A stretch of DNA of 39,985 nt from Oligoflexus sp. (GCA_014377445.1 JACMPP010000056.1:1-39985); one strand, 5' to 3'; positions 8,654-16,906 are shown, numbered from the stretch's first letter. A program made the numbers and translations. The notes: generated from the sequence alone by a model not told the origin.

Positions 8654-9190
8654 ATGGCAAGTCCTCTATCGGACCCATTGCTGGGACGAACTTTGAAGAA
8701 GTCTCCAAAGAAAGAGGCGACCCTGCTTCTTCAACCTTCCATAGAGCGCGCCTTATCCAAGGATCTGGAAGAGCTCTATGCGTTCGAACTTCGTTGTTTT
8801 GATCCCGGCATGGCCTTTCACTATCGACAGTTTCAGGAGCTTTTGAGAAATCCTCGCGCGGATGTTTGGGTTATGCGACACGAGTCGCACATTATCGCTC
8901 AGGCCATCATTCTTCGGCGCAAGTTTAGGGACGGTGTGCACGCCAGAATTTACAGCCTAACCGTTGATCTAGCTTTCCGGGGCAAGGGTCTTTCGAGACA
9001 GCTCCTTCTCCACGTATTTTCCAAACTCAAAACTCGTAAAATTCGCAATATTTACCTCGAAGTGGAGGAGGATGCGATCATTCCTATCGCCCTTTACAAT
9101 TCGCTCGGTTTCAAGGTTCACCATCGCCTTGTCGACTATTATGAGATTGGACGGCACGGCCTTAAAATGCGCAAAACACTTGGACTTTGA
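8654..9190 (+). CDS. GNAT family N-acetyltransferase (RimI-like)
   Basis: The product has 178 residues, with a single GNAT domain from about residue 35. The acetyl-CoA binding motif A is IYSLTVDLAFRGKGLSRQLL (the RGKGLSRQ loop cradles the pyrophosphate). It is followed by NIYLEVEEDAIIPIALYNSL and GFK, as in RimI-type enzymes that act on protein N-termini or small amines. The first 30 residues are basic and not part of the fold. The substrate cannot be told from sequence. The RBS of the ATG at 8654 is weak. The gene follows the HutD-like gene by 69 bp without a visible terminator, so co-transcription is possible. Confidence 0.87.
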   Translation: MASPLSDPLLGRTLKKSPKKEATLLLQPSIERALSKDLEELYAFELRCFDPGMAFHYRQFQELLRNPRADVWVMRHESHIIAQAIILRRKFRDGVHARIYSLTVDLAFRGKGLSRQLLLHVFSKLKTRKIRNIYLEVEEDAIIPIALYNSLGFKVHHRLVDYYEIGRHGLKMRKTLGL

Positions 9191-9259
9191 AGAAGCTATG
9201 CAGCCATGAGTCCGGTATAAGAAAGTCCTGTAGGCTTGTGATGAGAGGCAAAGAGAGAA

Positions 9260-9508
9260 ATGGACGAAGCAGCACCTAAAGCTAAAGTAAAAGTAAAAGA
9301 CCCACTTGCAGGAATAACACTGGAAAAGTTATTGACGGAACTTGTCGCAAGACATGGGTGGGAATATTTAGGAATTACAATTCCGATAAATTGTTTTTTA
9401 AAAGACCCAAGTGTTAAATCAAGCCTGACATTTTTACGCAAGACACCCTGGGCTCGAACGAAGGTGGAGACGCTCTACACCAGCTCTTTGGAGGAAAAAT
9501 CACGATGA
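9260..9508 (+). CDS. VF530-like small DNA-binding protein (DUF2132)
   Basis: This 82-residue protein matches the VF530/DUF2132 family, small helical proteins described from structure as likely DNA-binding. Hallmarks are [16 protein letters not shown], then [28 protein letters not shown], and AR.KVE.LY. An RBS (GAGAGAAATG) lies upstream. Its stop codon overlaps the start of the next gene by 4 bp, so the two are translationally coupled. Base use is odd: codons from about 9280 to 9420 are clearly AT-rich (AAA, TTA, ATT), whereas the last 80 bases return to the local GC-rich usage. Confidence 0.88.
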   Translation: MDEAAPKAKVKVKDPLAGITLEKLLTELVARHGWEYLGITIPINCFLKDPSVKSSLTFLRKTPWARTKVETLYTSSLEEKSR

Positions 9509-9729
9509 GTCTCGACTCCAGCGATCTACTTAAAATTGCTAATATGAAGATGCCATTCGGCAAGTATAAAGGCACGGTCCTGATTGATCTTCCTGAGCCG
9601 TATGTTGTATGGTTTAGTGAAAAGGGATATCCACAAGGAGAAATAGGAAGACTGCTCGCCCAACTCTACGAGATTAAATTGAATGGGCTCGAATACTTGT
9701 TTGTTCCTCTAAAAGAAAAGACCAATTAG
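9505..9729 (+). CDS. DUF3820 family protein
   Basis: The 74-residue product matches the DUF3820 family, annotated in Pfam as putative quorum-sensing-regulated virulence factor. The core is [29 protein letters not shown], and [12 protein letters not shown]. The molecular function is not established. The start overlaps the VF530-like gene by 4 bp and is preceded by TTTGGAGG, so co-expression is expected. In many proteobacteria VF530-like and DUF3820 genes occur as solo genes; whether this pairing is conserved is not known to me. Confidence 0.88.
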   Translation: MSLDSSDLLKIANMKMPFGKYKGTVLIDLPEPYVVWFSEKGYPQGEIGRLLAQLYEIKLNGLEYLFVPLKEKTN

Positions 9730-9740
9730 GGAGCTTGACT

Positions 9741-9941
9741 ATGGGTATTGATGAAAGCTTTGAAACAGCCGAGAGTTTGAAAGGTCACTTCGTTGTCATC
9801 GTGAGAAACGATGGGTCGGAAATTACAGGAAGACTGACCGAAGTTGAAGCTGGTGATCTTACAGCAGTCCTAGCCAATGACGATTCTCATTCCATGCGCG
9901 TGTCGCTTGGCGATGTGAACTGGATCAGTCGGGTCGTTTAG
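9741..9941 (+). CDS. Small acidic protein, possibly Sm-like beta fold
   Basis: The predicted 66-residue protein starts at the ATG at 9741, preceded by AGGGAG at 9728-9733. The sequence (LKGHFVVIVRNDGSEITGRL then TEVEAGDLTAVLAND) has the alternating pattern of a small strongly bent beta-barrel, with a strand-DG-strand turn reminiscent of Sm/LSm proteins. That resemblance is a guess from pattern, not a match. It is the third gene of the operon that starts at 9260, with an 11-bp gap, and is closed by a terminator at 9976. Confidence 0.7.
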   Translation: MGIDESFETAESLKGHFVVIVRNDGSEITGRLTEVEAGDLTAVLANDDSHSMRVSLGDVNWISRVV

Positions 9942-9975
9942 CGCTTCTCTGACCCAATTTTAATACATCCCTTTG

Positions 9976-10002
9976 AGAGCCTTTTTAAGGCTCTTTTTCT
10001 TT
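9976..10002 (+). terminator. Intrinsic terminator of the three-gene small-protein operon
   Basis: AGAGCCTT at 9976-9983 pairs with AAGGCTCT at 9987-9994 around a TTT loop, followed by TTTTCTTTTT. It lies 35 bp after the last small gene and abuts the convergent ATP-grasp relic. Confidence 0.9.
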
Positions 10003-10245
10003 TTAAGAATTCTCTTTGGCTTTCCAGGCGAGATAATCGACAAGTTTCGCAAAGGGATCAAAGCCAATCACATTCTTGGCGTCTGCCACGAAATTCGAAA
10101 GGGAATAGGGCGATTCCTCCTGGTCGAGAGGAAAGGCATGGGAGGCTGCATCGATCTTTACGTAGGGAATATCCCTGGCGTCCAGCTCAGCAAACAAAGG
10201 CTTAAACCAGTCGGCGTGTTCATAAAATATGGCGATAGGCTTCAT
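10003..10245 (-). pseudogene. ATP-grasp (RimK-like) ligase with internal in-frame deletion
   Basis: The 80-codon frame joins the two ends of an ATP-grasp protein of the glutathione-synthase/RimK type. Residues 1-46 (MKPIAIFYEHADWFKPLFAE, then AELDARDIPYVKIDAASHAF) look like the N-terminal pre-ATP-grasp domain. The rest, SNFVADAKNVIGFDPFAKLV, matches the extreme C-terminus, where family members I recall read D-x-N-A-x-S-N-F-V-A-D-A. About 200 residues carrying the ATP- and magnesium-binding core are missing, and the junction near PYSL/SNFV is in frame. It cannot be a ligase. It is a deletion relic or, less likely, a short regulatory protein. The ATG at 10245 is the natural family start. Confidence 0.62.
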
Positions 10246-10479
10246 TGATTTATTCCAATCCTAAAGAAATATTCGATTTTTACGGGCGGCGAGACGAAAC
10301 ATTTGTTCCCCAAAAACCCGCCCAAACTTTAGCGAAGCATCGGTCAGCAAAGCTCTGAAGACCAAGCTAACACGGGCTTTTCTGAGAGACTATTGCAAAG
10401 ATCTCGACAAGGAATGGGAAGGATGGAATGCTAGGAGATCATTTCAAACAGAGACGATTCAACAGTGAATGGAGCCCTC

Positions 10480-10941
10480 ATGTACAAACTGATCTTCGCC
10501 ATCAACCTCGCGCTTTCAACCGCGGCTCTTGCTGAAGTCAAGGCTCCCGCAACCCCAGGCGTTTTCGGCAAATTCAAGAGCGAGAAATCGCCAGTGATCG
10601 ATCTGTCGAAGGCCATTGCCGAATATAAAGAGGGCAAAGAGACTGTGATCCACACCCAGGGCACAGTGAAGAAAGTTTGTGAGAAAGAGGGTTGCTGGAT
10701 GACGCTGGACGACCAAGGTCAATCCGTGCGCGTCTTCTTCAAAGACCATAGCTTCTTGGTAGTGAAAAGTCTGGAAGGCAAAAAAGTCGTGACCGAAGGC
10801 GTGCTGCGCAAGAAGGTGCAAAGCGTAGCGGAACAAAAACATCTTCTTGAAGATGCGGGCGCGAAGAAAGAAGAAATAGAGAAGGTGAAGGAACCACTCG
10901 CGAGCTATCAGTTTGAAGCGACGGCTGTTAAGGCGATCTAG
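10480..10941 (+). CDS. DUF4920 domain periplasmic protein
   Basis: The 153-residue product starts at the ATG at 10480 with GGAG five bases upstream; a GTG at 10465 is in frame but has no RBS. A Sec signal peptide (MYKLIFAINLALSTAALAE, probable cut after ALA) precedes a DUF4920-like domain. Its core VKKVCEKEGCWMTL, then RVFFKDHSFLV and GKKVVTEGVL, is the family signature, including the C-x4-C pair that could bind metal or form a disulfide. The C-terminal part is a Lys/Glu-rich helix. The function of the family is unknown. It is convergent with the next gene. Confidence 0.82.
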   Translation: MYKLIFAINLALSTAALAEVKAPATPGVFGKFKSEKSPVIDLSKAIAEYKEGKETVIHTQGTVKKVCEKEGCWMTLDDQGQSVRVFFKDHSFLVVKSLEGKKVVTEGVLRKKVQSVAEQKHLLEDAGAKKEEIEKVKEPLASYQFEATAVKAI

Positions 10942-10950
10942 TGTATATTC

Positions 10951-12051
10951 TTACTTTGCTATCGCTGACTCATAAAGCTTCCCAAGCTTTGAAAATTCCT
11001 TTTCAAAAGCTGGACGGTCCTGCCGCCACATAAAATCGGGCTTTTCCTGGTCCAACCACGATCCCCCGATAACGAGTCCTCGTGCGTCCAGTTCGATAAG
11101 GTAATGATAAGTCACCGTCTTGTCGCTATGGAGCGGACTGCCGTTGGTGGCATCCTGCGATGGTTCTGTAACGTTCGAATACGTGACTGTGGTTCTGACT
11201 TCCACTTCCCTCACCGTACCCGCTGTCGCATTCGGAAGGGGAAGAAGATTGTCTTTTTCGATCACGCTTGAATAGCCATGAACAGGATAATTGTGGGTCT
11301 CCCCTTCGACTTTGTTGTCCATCACGAAGCCTTGGGATTTAAGCCCCAATTCGTTTGTCAGGACCAAATGAAAGGCTCCCGCGTTGGTCTCTTTGCACGC
11401 CTTTGCCGAGAAACGATCGAATTCAACACGACAATGTTCGCCGAGCAGAACGGTCCTGGCATAAGCCAACTGACCTTGATAGTAGCTCAGCAAAGCTTTA
11501 ATATCGGAAGCTGTAAATTCAATTTCAACGCCATCTTCATTGACCACTTGAATCGCCGAAGGCTCTCCAAAATTGAGAGCGGCTGACGCCCAACCGTGCT
11601 CCAGACTCTCGGAATCATCGGCATCCGGACGATTCCTTTCCCACTCAGATTTGACGGTTGGATAATCGTAACGCCCGGCATAGATATCGAACTTCTCGGC
11701 AGGTGAGAGCTTTTGCAGCGCGCTGATATCCATGCGCGAGAGCTGCTCAAAAGTCTTTAAATCATATTCAAAGTGAGACTCAGTCAACTGCTCCTCACCG
11801 TTCAAGGCCCAACGATTGGCAATGCCTGCGAACTTCGATGGCCAATTGCTATCCGACCAAGGGAGATTCGCTTCGCTGACCTGGCCGCTCGCGGGCAGCC
11901 TTTCAAAATTTCGTTTATATGTCACGCTCATCCCCAGTGGGTCGACGGCGGGACTCAAAGCTTGTTTCAATTGGGATAGGGCACCGGCAGCCGGCGTGCA
12001 GCTGATCGTGAGTAGGCTGAGGCTTAAGCTAAGAGAAAGTAAAGACTTCAT
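10951..12051 (-). CDS. Transglutaminase-elicitor-like lipoprotein
   Basis: The product has 366 residues. The N-terminus is a type II signal peptide ending LLTISC. The central part resembles the TGase_elicitor family (transglutaminase-type proteins first known from Phytophthora GP42 and also found in bacteria): EHGWASAALNFGEPSAIQVV, FTASDIKALLSYYQGQL, C(K/R)ETNAGAFHLVLTNELGL, GFVMD, and NYPVHGY. In a transglutaminase, Cys, His and Asp form the catalytic triad; I do not see a Cys in the HGWASAA segment, where I would expect the nucleophile, so activity is doubtful. A beta-rich C-terminal part follows (VTYSN.., VTYHYLIELD). The protein is expected at an envelope membrane, facing the periplasm or outside. 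Confidence 0.62.
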   Translation of the reverse strand: MKSLLSLSLSLSLLTISCTPAAGALSQLKQALSPAVDPLGMSVTYKRNFERLPASGQVSEANLPWSDSNWPSKFAGIANRWALNGEEQLTESHFEYDLKTFEQLSRMDISALQKLSPAEKFDIYAGRYDYPTVKSEWERNRPDADDSESLEHGWASAALNFGEPSAIQVVNEDGVEIEFTASDIKALLSYYQGQLAYARTVLLGEHCRVEFDRFSAKACKETNAGAFHLVLTNELGLKSQGFVMDNKVEGETHNYPVHGYSSVIEKDNLLPLPNATAGTVREVEVRTTVTYSNVTEPSQDATNGSPLHSDKTVTYHYLIELDARGLVIGGSWLDQEKPDFMWRQDRPAFEKEFSKLGKLYESAIAK

Positions 12052-12343
12052 CGGTTGCCCTTATCGTCCGGGGGAGATGCTCATGCCTGCTGCATGCCCT
12101 AGCCTAAACTATGCAGGAGCTATGCCCTAAGAAATCTTCTTTAACCCATTGTAATATATAGGTAATAAAACTGGCTAAGCGTCCAAGGTCTGTACGCAAT
12201 CTATACTTCGCGTAAAAAGTCGACAAGGTTTGTGGAGCTTTGAGCTGAGGTCAAAAGCTCGGACAGAGAAGCTTCTGGCTCGCGGGAATGATGCGAATTT
12301 GCAAATGAGAAGTCACGGCACAAAGCTCGAATGCGCACGCGCC
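12052..12343. other. Intergenic region between two minus-strand units
   Basis: This 292-bp stretch carries no supported gene. It must hold the promoter of the transglutaminase-like lipoprotein and the end of the ABC importer operon. On the minus strand TTGTCG and TATAGA lie about 15 bp apart near 12200-12235, a possible but short-spaced sigma-70 promoter. No clear terminator was seen after the importer operon. Confidence 0.4.
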
Positions 12344-13210
12344 TCAATTTTCGCCCAGAGCCTTGGGGGTACTTGAAGAGCGAATCGCACCTGCCAGGAC
12401 AAATAGAGTAACAATATACGGCCCGAGCTGGATGAGCTGGAGGAGCCAGGCGCTATCCGCACCCGTCAGTTGCCCTTGAAGCCTTATCTGAATCGAATCG
12501 GTGAGACCAAAGAGAAAACAACCGAGAGCAGTCGGCAAAGGGGCCCAGCGGCCCAGGATCAAGGCTGCAATCGCCATAAATCCAGCTCCTGCTGTCATTT
12601 GTCTGGAGAAAGCCGAGGCCAGCATGGTCGACATTGTTGCGCCTCCAAATCCTGCAAATACACCGGAAAAGATCACCGCAGCCCAGCGCACGCGCTTAAC
12701 CCGTATACCCGCGCTGGCCAAAGCCGTCGGATGTTCACCGGCCACGCGGACCCAGAGACCCGATACACTCCGTCTCAACCAAAAGCTGACCGAGACGATC
12801 AAGCCGAAGGCAAAAAGGGTGGGCCCATAAACAAAGCGCTGATCGATGGAGAGGCTCGGGGTTGAGCTCGTCACGTGAAAGAAGTATTTGTTGAGAAAGG
12901 GCGTGAGACCCGCACTCAGCAAATTGATGCCCATGCCAATCACAACCTGATCCCCTTTTAGGGTCAGTGTAAAGAAACCAAAGAGGATAGCGAGCAAAGC
13001 TCCCGCTGCGCCCGCTGCGATAAAACCAATTACAGGCGATCCCATGTTGTAAGCCACGGCTGCACCAGTGAAGGCTCCGATCAACATCAGGCCTTCCAAA
13101 GCCAGGTTCACGACACCTGACCTTTCAGCCAGCAAACCGCCCATAGCCGCGAACCAGAGGGGAGTCGCCATGCGTATGCTCGACAGGATAATATCAAGGA
13201 CGCTGTCCAT
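12344..13210 (-). CDS. BMP/nucleoside ABC importer, second permease (NupQ/YufQ type)
   Basis: The 288-residue inner-membrane protein has about eight to ten hydrophobic segments and belongs to the permease family of BMP-type importers (BPD_transp_2). Near the N-terminus it shows RMATPLWFAAMGGLLAERSG and VVNLALEGLMLIGAF, a strongly conserved region of this half-transporter. Further on, GF.AIAALILGRW.P is the coupling region that contacts the ATPase. The start at 13210 overlaps the upstream permease gene by 17 bp. It pairs with that permease to form the translocation path for nucleosides or similar ligands. Confidence 0.93.
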   Translation of the reverse strand: MDSVLDIILSSIRMATPLWFAAMGGLLAERSGVVNLALEGLMLIGAFTGAAVAYNMGSPVIGFIAAGAAGALLAILFGFFTLTLKGDQVVIGMGINLLSAGLTPFLNKYFFHVTSSTPSLSIDQRFVYGPTLFAFGLIVSVSFWLRRSVSGLWVRVAGEHPTALASAGIRVKRVRWAAVIFSGVFAGFGGATMSTMLASAFSRQMTAGAGFMAIAALILGRWAPLPTALGCFLFGLTDSIQIRLQGQLTGADSAWLLQLIQLGPYIVTLFVLAGAIRSSSTPKALGEN

Positions 13211-14267
13211 AAAGCCTCCGTTTTAAGCCTTCCCAGCGGTTTTGAATACCGGCCGGTACGAGGGTCGCGCAGCTCATGAAGAGGATGAGAACGGCTTGAA
13301 GGATCTGGGCAAAATCGCGCGTGATCCATTCCGTTTCAAAATCAAGATCAAGCGAACCCTTATGAATCGCTCCGAAAAGAGCCGCCGATAAGATAATTCC
13401 AAAGGGATGCAGGCGGCCGACCAGAGCGACAGCGATACCCATGAATCCGTAAGCGGGAGAAAAGCCGACAATGAACTTTCCGCTGTTGCCATAGACTTCG
13501 ATGAAGCCAACAATACCGGCGATCATTCCGCCCATGGCCAAAGCCCAAAATTGTTTCTGAGCGATCGAAAGCCCGGCTTCGCGGGCGGCCTTGGGATTTT
13601 CGCCCACAGCCTCCATGGCCCAACCCGCTTCGGTCCAGCGATAGAAGCCCCAGAGCAGCATAGCTGCGAGCGGCGCAAGCAGGACGTGCCAACCTATGGG
13701 AGCGGATTGAAAATAGCTCCATGCGGGGATACGAACCGCATCGATCAAGGGTATGGTTTCCGGATTCTGGCTGTCCGGGTTTTTGAAGAAGTTGAGCGCG
13801 AGCCAACTCGTGATACCGTAGGCGATAAAATTGAGCATGATCCCGGCAACAACTTCGTGAGCCTGCCGGCGCGCTTTAAGATAGCCAAGGATTGCGCCCC
13901 AAAGAAATCCGCCCAGCAGAGCCGCTGCAAATCCAAGGACTCGATTGAGGATGACATCCTGAGGCCCCCAGATACCGGCAAGAGCGGCGGCAAGGGCTGC
14001 GACAGTGAGTTGACCTTCCACACCGATATTGAAGAGCCTTGCCCTGAGGCCTACGCTTACGGCGAGGCCCGTGAGAATGAGCGGCACGGTATAGAAAAGG
14101 CTTAATCCCAAATCGTAAGCGCTCCCCATTGCGCCATTATAAAATATCTCGGCCACCTTCCAAGGACTTTCGCCCACGATACGAATCAGGATCGCACTGA
14201 CAAACGCCCCCAGGATAAGCGCCGACAGAGGTCTTGTGAGAGACCGAAGATTCTTCTCAAAGGCCAT
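13194..14267 (-). CDS. BMP/nucleoside ABC importer, first permease (NupP/YufP type)
   Basis: The product has 357 residues. The ATG at 14267 is chosen because AGGAGG lies at good spacing upstream, and it overlaps the ATPase gene by 11 bp; the frame could extend seven codons to 14288. Several transmembrane helices follow a basic N-terminus. The family block RARLFNIGVEGQLTVAALAA is present, and the cytoplasmic coupling loop is GENPKAAREAGLSIAQKQFW. FGIAVAL-type segments (YGFMGIAVALVGRLHPFGII) near the C-terminus complete the pattern. It works as a heterodimer with the downstream permease. Confidence 0.93.
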   Translation of the reverse strand: MAFEKNLRSLTRPLSALILGAFVSAILIRIVGESPWKVAEIFYNGAMGSAYDLGLSLFYTVPLILTGLAVSVGLRARLFNIGVEGQLTVAALAAALAGIWGPQDVILNRVLGFAAALLGGFLWGAILGYLKARRQAHEVVAGIMLNFIAYGITSWLALNFFKNPDSQNPETIPLIDAVRIPAWSYFQSAPIGWHVLLAPLAAMLLWGFYRWTEAGWAMEAVGENPKAAREAGLSIAQKQFWALAMGGMIAGIVGFIEVYGNSGKFIVGFSPAYGFMGIAVALVGRLHPFGIILSAALFGAIHKGSLDLDFETEWITRDFAQILQAVLILFMSCATLVPAGIQNRWEGLKRRLYGQRP

Positions 14268-15810
14268 GCTGACCACCCTCCTGCGCACCGGTCATCGCCA
14301 GTCCCAAGGCTGTTTCATCACAGGCTCCGCCATCAAAAGTCTTCGCGATAGCAAAGTTCTCGAGGACCGCAATCCGGTCGGAGAGAGCGAGTATTTCGTC
14401 GAGCTCCGACGAGATGAGCAGGATGGCAAGACCCTCCGCCCTTAATTCCAAGAGTTTTTTATGAATAAGGTTGATCGCCCCGATATCGACGCCGCGAGTG
14501 GGATGAAAGGCGATCAGGAGTTTGGGACGATGGTGAATCTCGCGCGCAAATATCAGTTTTTGTTGATTGCCGCCCGAAAAGCGGGACAGTTCCAAGTCGA
14601 GCTTCTTCGGCACAACCGCACAGCTAGCCATTCCCTCTTCTGTAGCTCGGCGCACGGCCGACCAGCGAATGAAAGGGCCGGCACGGAAACTGTTTTGATT
14701 TTGATGACCTAAAATAAAGTTTTGGACCGCGTTTCGAGCGAGGAGCAGTCCTTCCTCATGACGATCGGCCGGAATACAACCTAGGCCCGTTTCAACCATC
14801 TGTGCTGTCTTCCAGTGACGGACATCCTGATCCATAAACTTGAGGACTTTCACTTTATGATGCTTCAAAAATTCAGAGGGATGGCGCAAGGCTTCGACCA
14901 GCTCGTGCTGACCATTGCCTTCAACGCCGGCGATCCCAAGAATCTCTCCCCGCCGGAGATTGAGAGTGCAGCGCCGGGGCGCGGTCTTATTGAGTTCGAG
15001 TTCTTCGATCTCCAGAGCCAACTCCGCAGAGCGTGTGACATCGTGCCTATTTTTCACCGTTTCCAGCCGACTGCCGATCATCAGCATCGCCAATTGATCC
15101 GCATCGGTGTCTTTGGTGTCGACGGTGGTGATCGTCTTACCCGCTCGGAATATCGTGATGCTATCGGTGATCGCCATCAGCTCTTTGAGCTTATGCGTGA
15201 CGATAAGTATCGTCTTCCCCTGATCCGCGAGCGCCCGAAGTTGAATGAAGAAACGCCCGACTTCTTGGGGAGTCAGGACCGCGGTGGGTTCGTCGAGGAT
15301 GAGTATCCTGGCATCGATATAAAGGAGACGGAGTATCTCGACCCTCTGCCTCGCCCCCACGCTCAGATCACTAATCCTGGCATCCAGATCCACCGGAAGA
15401 CCGTGCTCACGCATGAGCATGTCCAGACGGGATCTTGCATCGCCAAGCTTCAGGGCACGAAGGGCAAGAGGCAGAAAGGCCAAGGCAGGGTGTGTGGGCT
15501 CCTGTCCAAGGACGATATTTTCGATGACGTTTTGCGCTTCACTCAACATAAAATGCTGGTGAAGCATCCCGATGCCGAGCGCCTTGGCATCGTGAGGTGA
15601 TTTAAGTTTTCGCTCAACGCCGTCGATCCAAATTTCTCCGCCATCCGGCTCAATAAGTCCGTAGAGGATTTTCATCGCCGTGGATTTACCGGCGCCGTTC
15701 TCTCCGAGAATGCCCTGTATCGTGCCTTTTCGAACGTCCAGATTCACATCCGCGTTCGAAATACAGTCACCATATCTCTTGTGAATGCCCCGGAGCTTGA
15801 TTTGCGACAC
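14257..15810 (-). CDS. BMP/nucleoside ABC importer, double ATPase (NupO type)
   Basis: The 517-residue protein has two ABC domains, as in sugar and nucleoside importers of the CUT2/BMP class. Domain 1 has Walker A GILGENGAGKST, signature LSVGARQRVEI and Walker B ILILDEPTAVLTP. Domain 2 has GIAGVEGNGQHEL in place of Walker A, signature FSGGNQQKLIFARE and LLIAFHPTRGVDIGA. The degenerate second Walker A is normal for this class. The start is a GTG at 15810 with GGGAG upstream. It energises uptake and sits between the binding-protein gene and the permease genes. Confidence 0.94.
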   Translation of the reverse strand: MSQIKLRGIHKRYGDCISNADVNLDVRKGTIQGILGENGAGKSTAMKILYGLIEPDGGEIWIDGVERKLKSPHDAKALGIGMLHQHFMLSEAQNVIENIVLGQEPTHPALAFLPLALRALKLGDARSRLDMLMREHGLPVDLDARISDLSVGARQRVEILRLLYIDARILILDEPTAVLTPQEVGRFFIQLRALADQGKTILIVTHKLKELMAITDSITIFRAGKTITTVDTKDTDADQLAMLMIGSRLETVKNRHDVTRSAELALEIEELELNKTAPRRCTLNLRRGEILGIAGVEGNGQHELVEALRHPSEFLKHHKVKVLKFMDQDVRHWKTAQMVETGLGCIPADRHEEGLLLARNAVQNFILGHQNQNSFRAGPFIRWSAVRRATEEGMASCAVVPKKLDLELSRFSGGNQQKLIFAREIHHRPKLLIAFHPTRGVDIGAINLIHKKLLELRAEGLAILLISSELDEILALSDRIAVLENFAIAKTFDGGACDETALGLAMTGAQEGGQHGL

Positions 15811-15831
15811 GACGGAAGTCTCCCAAACTTG

Positions 15832-16839
15832 TTATTTCTTGACCAGATAGTAGTCAGGCACTTTGATCTTGCCTGAGATAATGTCTTTTTTGATTTGAGC
15901 GATTTGGGCTTTTTGTTTGGCATCAACGAGTTTGGCGTTGAATTCGTCGAAGGCGAGATCCACACCATCATTTTGGAGTCCGAAGCGCATGGTGCCGGCT
16001 GTAAAGGTAGAGGTCGTAGCGTCCTTGATGGTTTGGTAGACCGCAACATCCACGCGTTTTACCATGCTGCTCAAGACGAAGCCGGGCTTGATACGGTTTT
16101 GATTCGAGTCGCAACCGATGGCCAAAGCCTTCCTCTCTTCAGCGGCATCGAAGGCTCCCATGTTGGAAGCTCCGGCTCCGAGATAGATGACGTCGATGCC
16201 GCCTTGATATTGAGCGAGCGCGAGCTCCTTCGCTTTAGGCGGGTTATTCCAGGCGTCGCCTGTGATACCGACATAATTCGTGACGATAGTGATTTTCGGA
16301 TTGATCGATTTTGCCCCAGCGTCATAACCCATCAAAAAGCGACGAATGAGGGGAATATCCATACCGCCGATGAAACCAATCTTGCCCGATTTTGATTTCA
16401 TCGCAGCCAATGCTCCCGCGAGGTAGGAGCCCTGGTGTTCTTCGAACATCAAAGAACGCACGTTAGGCAAGTTCACTTCGGCATCGACGATGGCGAATTT
16501 TTTATTGGGAAACTGAGCTGCGATTTTCTTCACGGCTTCGGCTTGGGAGAATCCGATCGCTAGGATCAGGTCATAATCTTTTTTGGCGAAGGAGCGCAGC
16601 AAAGGCTCAAATGCATTGTCATCCGTGCCTTCGACAAACTTGGTTTCGATCGCCAGTTCTTTGGACGCTTTTTCCATACCAAGGAATGCTGCAGTGTTGA
16701 AAGACTTATCATCTTTACCACCCTTGTCGAGAACCAGACCCACTTTTAATTTGGGAGCCGCAGAGAGGGAGATAGTTGTGGCGGCAAAGATCCACGCGAA
16801 GCCAAGGACAAGGAAGAATCGGGTCGCCAGTCGGGTCAT
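15832..16839 (-). CDS. BMP family substrate-binding protein
   Basis: The product has 335 residues. The ATG at 16839 is chosen (AGGA eight bases upstream, direct start of a signal peptide, MTRLATRFFLVLGFAWIFAA); an in-frame GTG at 16875 would place 12 odd residues before it. The mature protein begins with LKVGLVLDKGGKDDKSFN, the BMP/PnrA/Med hallmark, and continues with NKKFAIVDAEV and IGFIGGMDIPLIRRFLMGY. Relatives bind purine nucleosides. There is no lipobox Cys, so it is probably a soluble periplasmic protein. First gene of the importer operon; the 21-bp gap to the ATPase gene supports co-transcription. Confidence 0.92.
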   Translation of the reverse strand: MTRLATRFFLVLGFAWIFAATTISLSAAPKLKVGLVLDKGGKDDKSFNTAAFLGMEKASKELAIETKFVEGTDDNAFEPLLRSFAKKDYDLILAIGFSQAEAVKKIAAQFPNKKFAIVDAEVNLPNVRSLMFEEHQGSYLAGALAAMKSKSGKIGFIGGMDIPLIRRFLMGYDAGAKSINPKITIVTNYVGITGDAWNNPPKAKELALAQYQGGIDVIYLGAGASNMGAFDAAEERKALAIGCDSNQNRIKPGFVLSSMVKRVDVAVYQTIKDATTSTFTAGTMRFGLQNDGVDLAFDEFNAKLVDAKQKAQIAQIKKDIISGKIKVPDYYLVKK

Positions 16840-16877
16840 ATGCGTATTCCTAGTTTGGTATAGCCAAGAGACCACGC

Positions 16878-16906
16878 ATCATAGTGAATTCAGGACAAAA
16901 CAACAA
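16878..16906 (-). promoter_or_regulatory. Sigma-70-type promoter of the BMP importer operon
   Basis: On the minus strand TTGTTG (16906-16901) and TATGAT (16883-16878) are separated by 17 bp, close to consensus on both boxes. The predicted start is about 32 bases before the BMP gene, so there is no room for a long leader or riboswitch downstream of it. Confidence 0.6.

Noticed and set aside
9973-10248. Plus-strand frame opposite the ATP-grasp relic
   Set aside because: It overlaps the terminator and its residues match no family, whereas the minus strand shows ATP-grasp end motifs.
13407-14105. 232-codon plus-strand frame in the importer permease region
   Set aside because: Antisense to a conserved permease, which keeps its full coupling loop and transmembrane pattern.
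14815-15600. Long plus-strand open frame (261 codons) opposite the importer ATPase gene
   Set aside because: It is the antisense shadow of a strongly conserved ATPase; it has no family resemblance, RBS or sensible composition.
14257-15810. Degenerate Walker A in the second domain of the importer ATPase (GVEGNGQHEL)
   Set aside because: This is the normal state for double ATPases of sugar/nucleoside importers, unlike the ABC-F case, where the change is not expected.
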